NCBI RefSeq assembly: GCF_000876015.1
Contig: NZ_BBQM01000019.1
Location: forward strand, 248,001-312,000
Length of the DNA: 64,000 bases
Direction of reading: 5' to 3'
Source: Cupriavidus basilensis
GTDB lineage: Bacteria; Pseudomonadota; Gammaproteobacteria; Burkholderiales; Burkholderiaceae
Each line of letters opens with the position of its first letter. Position 1 is the first letter of the stretch. Shown here piece after piece: positions 62,930-64,000 of this stretch. The translations under genes were made by a program, and so were the position numbers. Below the pieces are notes generated by a model. It saw only the letters and a list, made by a program, of their open reading frames with translations. It was not told the DNA's origin and made no database searches.

Positions 62930-64000
62930 GGCGCGGCACCGGCATGCCCGGCCCCGGCCCGTGCGCGCGGCGCGCCTTCCTGTTCCTGCAGGGGCCGCCG
63001 GGGCTGTTCTTCAGCCGCCTGGGCGCGGCCCTGCGCGATGCCGGCCACGCGGTGCACCGCGTCAACTTCCACGGCGGCGACGTCATGGACTGGCGCGCCG
63101 GCGGCGCGCTGGCGTTCCGCGGGCGCCCGGGACGCTGGCCCGCGTGGCTGGAGACGCGCCTGCTCGCGCTGGGCATCACCGACCTCGTGGTGTTCGGCGA
63201 CTGCAGGCCAAGGCACCTGGCAGCAGCCGGCGTGGCGCGGCGCCACGGGATCCGGCTGCATGTGTTCGAGGAAGGCTACCTGCGGCCGGACTGGGTCACG
63301 CTCGAGCGCGACGGCGTCAACGGCCACTCCACGCTGCCGCGCGCGCCGCAGTGGTACCGCGAGCAGGCCGCGGCCCTGCCCGACCCGGCCCCGCACCGCG
63401 CCACACCGGGCCGCTTCGGCGAGCGCGCCCGCGCGGCGGTGCGCTACTACCTGGCCGGCAGCCTCTCATGGCCGCTGTTTCCGCACTATTGCACGCACCG
63501 GCGCTGGCATCCCGCGCGCGAAAGCGCGGGATGGATGATGCGCCTGCTGCGCCGGCGGGCCGCCGCGCGCGCCACGGCCGCCGCGGTGCGGCGGCTGGCG
63601 GCGCGCCCGTACTTCCTGTTTCCGCTGCAGCTGGATTCCGATTTCCAGCTGCGCGTGCATTCGCGCTTCGGCGGCCTCGGCCGCGCGCTGCTGCACGTGC
63701 TCGATAGCTTCGCCGCGCACGCGCCGCCCGACTGCCTGCTGGCCCTCAAGGCGCATCCGCTCGACAACGGGCTGACCGACTGGCGGCACATCGCGCTGCG
63801 CGCGGCGACGCGCCTGGCCGTGGCGGACCGCATCGTGTGGATCGACGGCGGCGACATCGCGGCGCTGTCGCGCGGCGCGCGCGGCATGGTCACGGTCAAC
63901 AGCACGAGCGGCACGCTGGCGCTGGCGGCCGGCGTGCCCGTGCTGACGCTGGGCACCGCGGTCTACGACCTGCCGGGCCTGACCGACCAGCAGGGCCTGG
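62926..64000 (+). CDS. kpsS: capsule polysaccharide biosynthesis protein KpsS-like, 3' end outside window
   Basis: The first 358 residues of a KpsS/LipB-type beta-Kdo transferase. ATG 62926 overlaps the kpsC stop. Features: FLQGPPGLFFSRLGAALRDAGH (GPxxxFFxxLAxxLxxxG motif), VFGDCRPRH, the hallmark EEGYLRP (115-121), FPLQLDSDFQLRVHS, LKAHPLDNG and VTVNSTSGTLALAAGVPVLTLG. KpsS acts just before or after KpsC in building the poly-Kdo linker of ABC-exported capsules. The presence of kpsC-kpsS suggests a group 2-type capsule locus continuing to the right. Confidence 0.92.
   Translation, partial: MRRGTGMPGPGPCARRAFLFLQGPPGLFFSRLGAALRDAGHAVHRVNFHGGDVMDWRAGGALAFRGRPGRWPAWLETRLLALGITDLVVFGDCRPRHLAAAGVARRHGIRLHVFEEGYLRPDWVTLERDGVNGHSTLPRAPQWYREQAAALPDPAPHRATPGRFGERARAAVRYYLAGSLSWPLFPHYCTHRRWHPARESAGWMMRLLRRRAAARATAAAVRRLAARPYFLFPLQLDSDFQLRVHSRFGGLGRALLHVLDSFAAHAPPDCLLALKAHPLDNGLTDWRHIALRAATRLAVADRIVWIDGGDIAALSRGARGMVTVNSTSGTLALAAGVPVLTLGTAVYDLPGLTDQQGL

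Overview
The window is G+C-rich (visibly well above 60%) and densely coded, with many ATGA stop/start overlaps. Gene content points to a beta-proteobacterium of the Burkholderiaceae, most like Cupriavidus/Ralstonia: a Burkholderiales-type porin relic, a type II secretion (T2SS) locus with gspC reversed between gspF and gspG, a DUF3739-like giant haemagglutinin, and a KpsC/KpsS capsule pair. This placement is inferred from families, not from a marker gene. No rRNA, tRNA, CRISPR array, insertion sequence or prophage was seen.

Layout. 1-7.9 kb: 3' part of fumC, a marR/MFS efflux pair, and a sulfonate-type operon (sulfurtransferase, TauD-like dioxygenase, SsuA/C/B-like ABC importer). 8-17 kb: a stress and envelope block with a DksA/TraR-like zinc finger, an accessory FtsH, a four-gene leftward operon of glycan-active exported proteins (deacetylase, glycosidase-like, beta-lactamase/NamZ fusion, small lipoprotein), a periplasmic protein and a universal stress protein. 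Three FNR/ANR-like boxes here have the same spacing to a candidate -10. 17-22 kb: a catabolic cluster (VOC protein, FAD monooxygenase, DUF485 protein, acetate-type symporter, TetR regulator) behind a good sigma-70 promoter that abuts a 29-bp palindrome; a decayed porin end lies just before it.

22.9-31.7 kb: an eight-gene leftward operon joins a TpsB outer-membrane transporter and a parvulin-type isomerase to an ExbB-like channel carrying extra DUF2341 and LamG-like regions, ExbD, TonB, a 16-strand-type putative porin, a coiled-coil periplasmic protein and a YbjN-like protein. 33-45 kb: T2SS genes gspDEF, gspC (reversed), gspGHIJ, gspLM. gspK is missing from its usual place and lies on the opposite strand next to a lytic transglycosylase and a zinc-ribbon protein. 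45.5-46.7 kb: an exported phosphate-binding-like protein, a possible T2SS substrate. 47-60.6 kb: a 4032-residue TpsA-type adhesin followed by a separate Hint-domain protein. 60.9-64 kb: kpsC and the start of kpsS, cut by the window end.

How it fits together: most of the right two thirds builds or secretes the cell surface (two-partner secretion, T2SS, capsule). The strongest candidate for an undescribed system is the TpsB-PPIase-ExbB/ExbD-TonB-porin operon with its giant TpsA plus Hint gene. Second is the deacetylase/glycosidase/NamZ operon. Functional links between these genes are inference from position.
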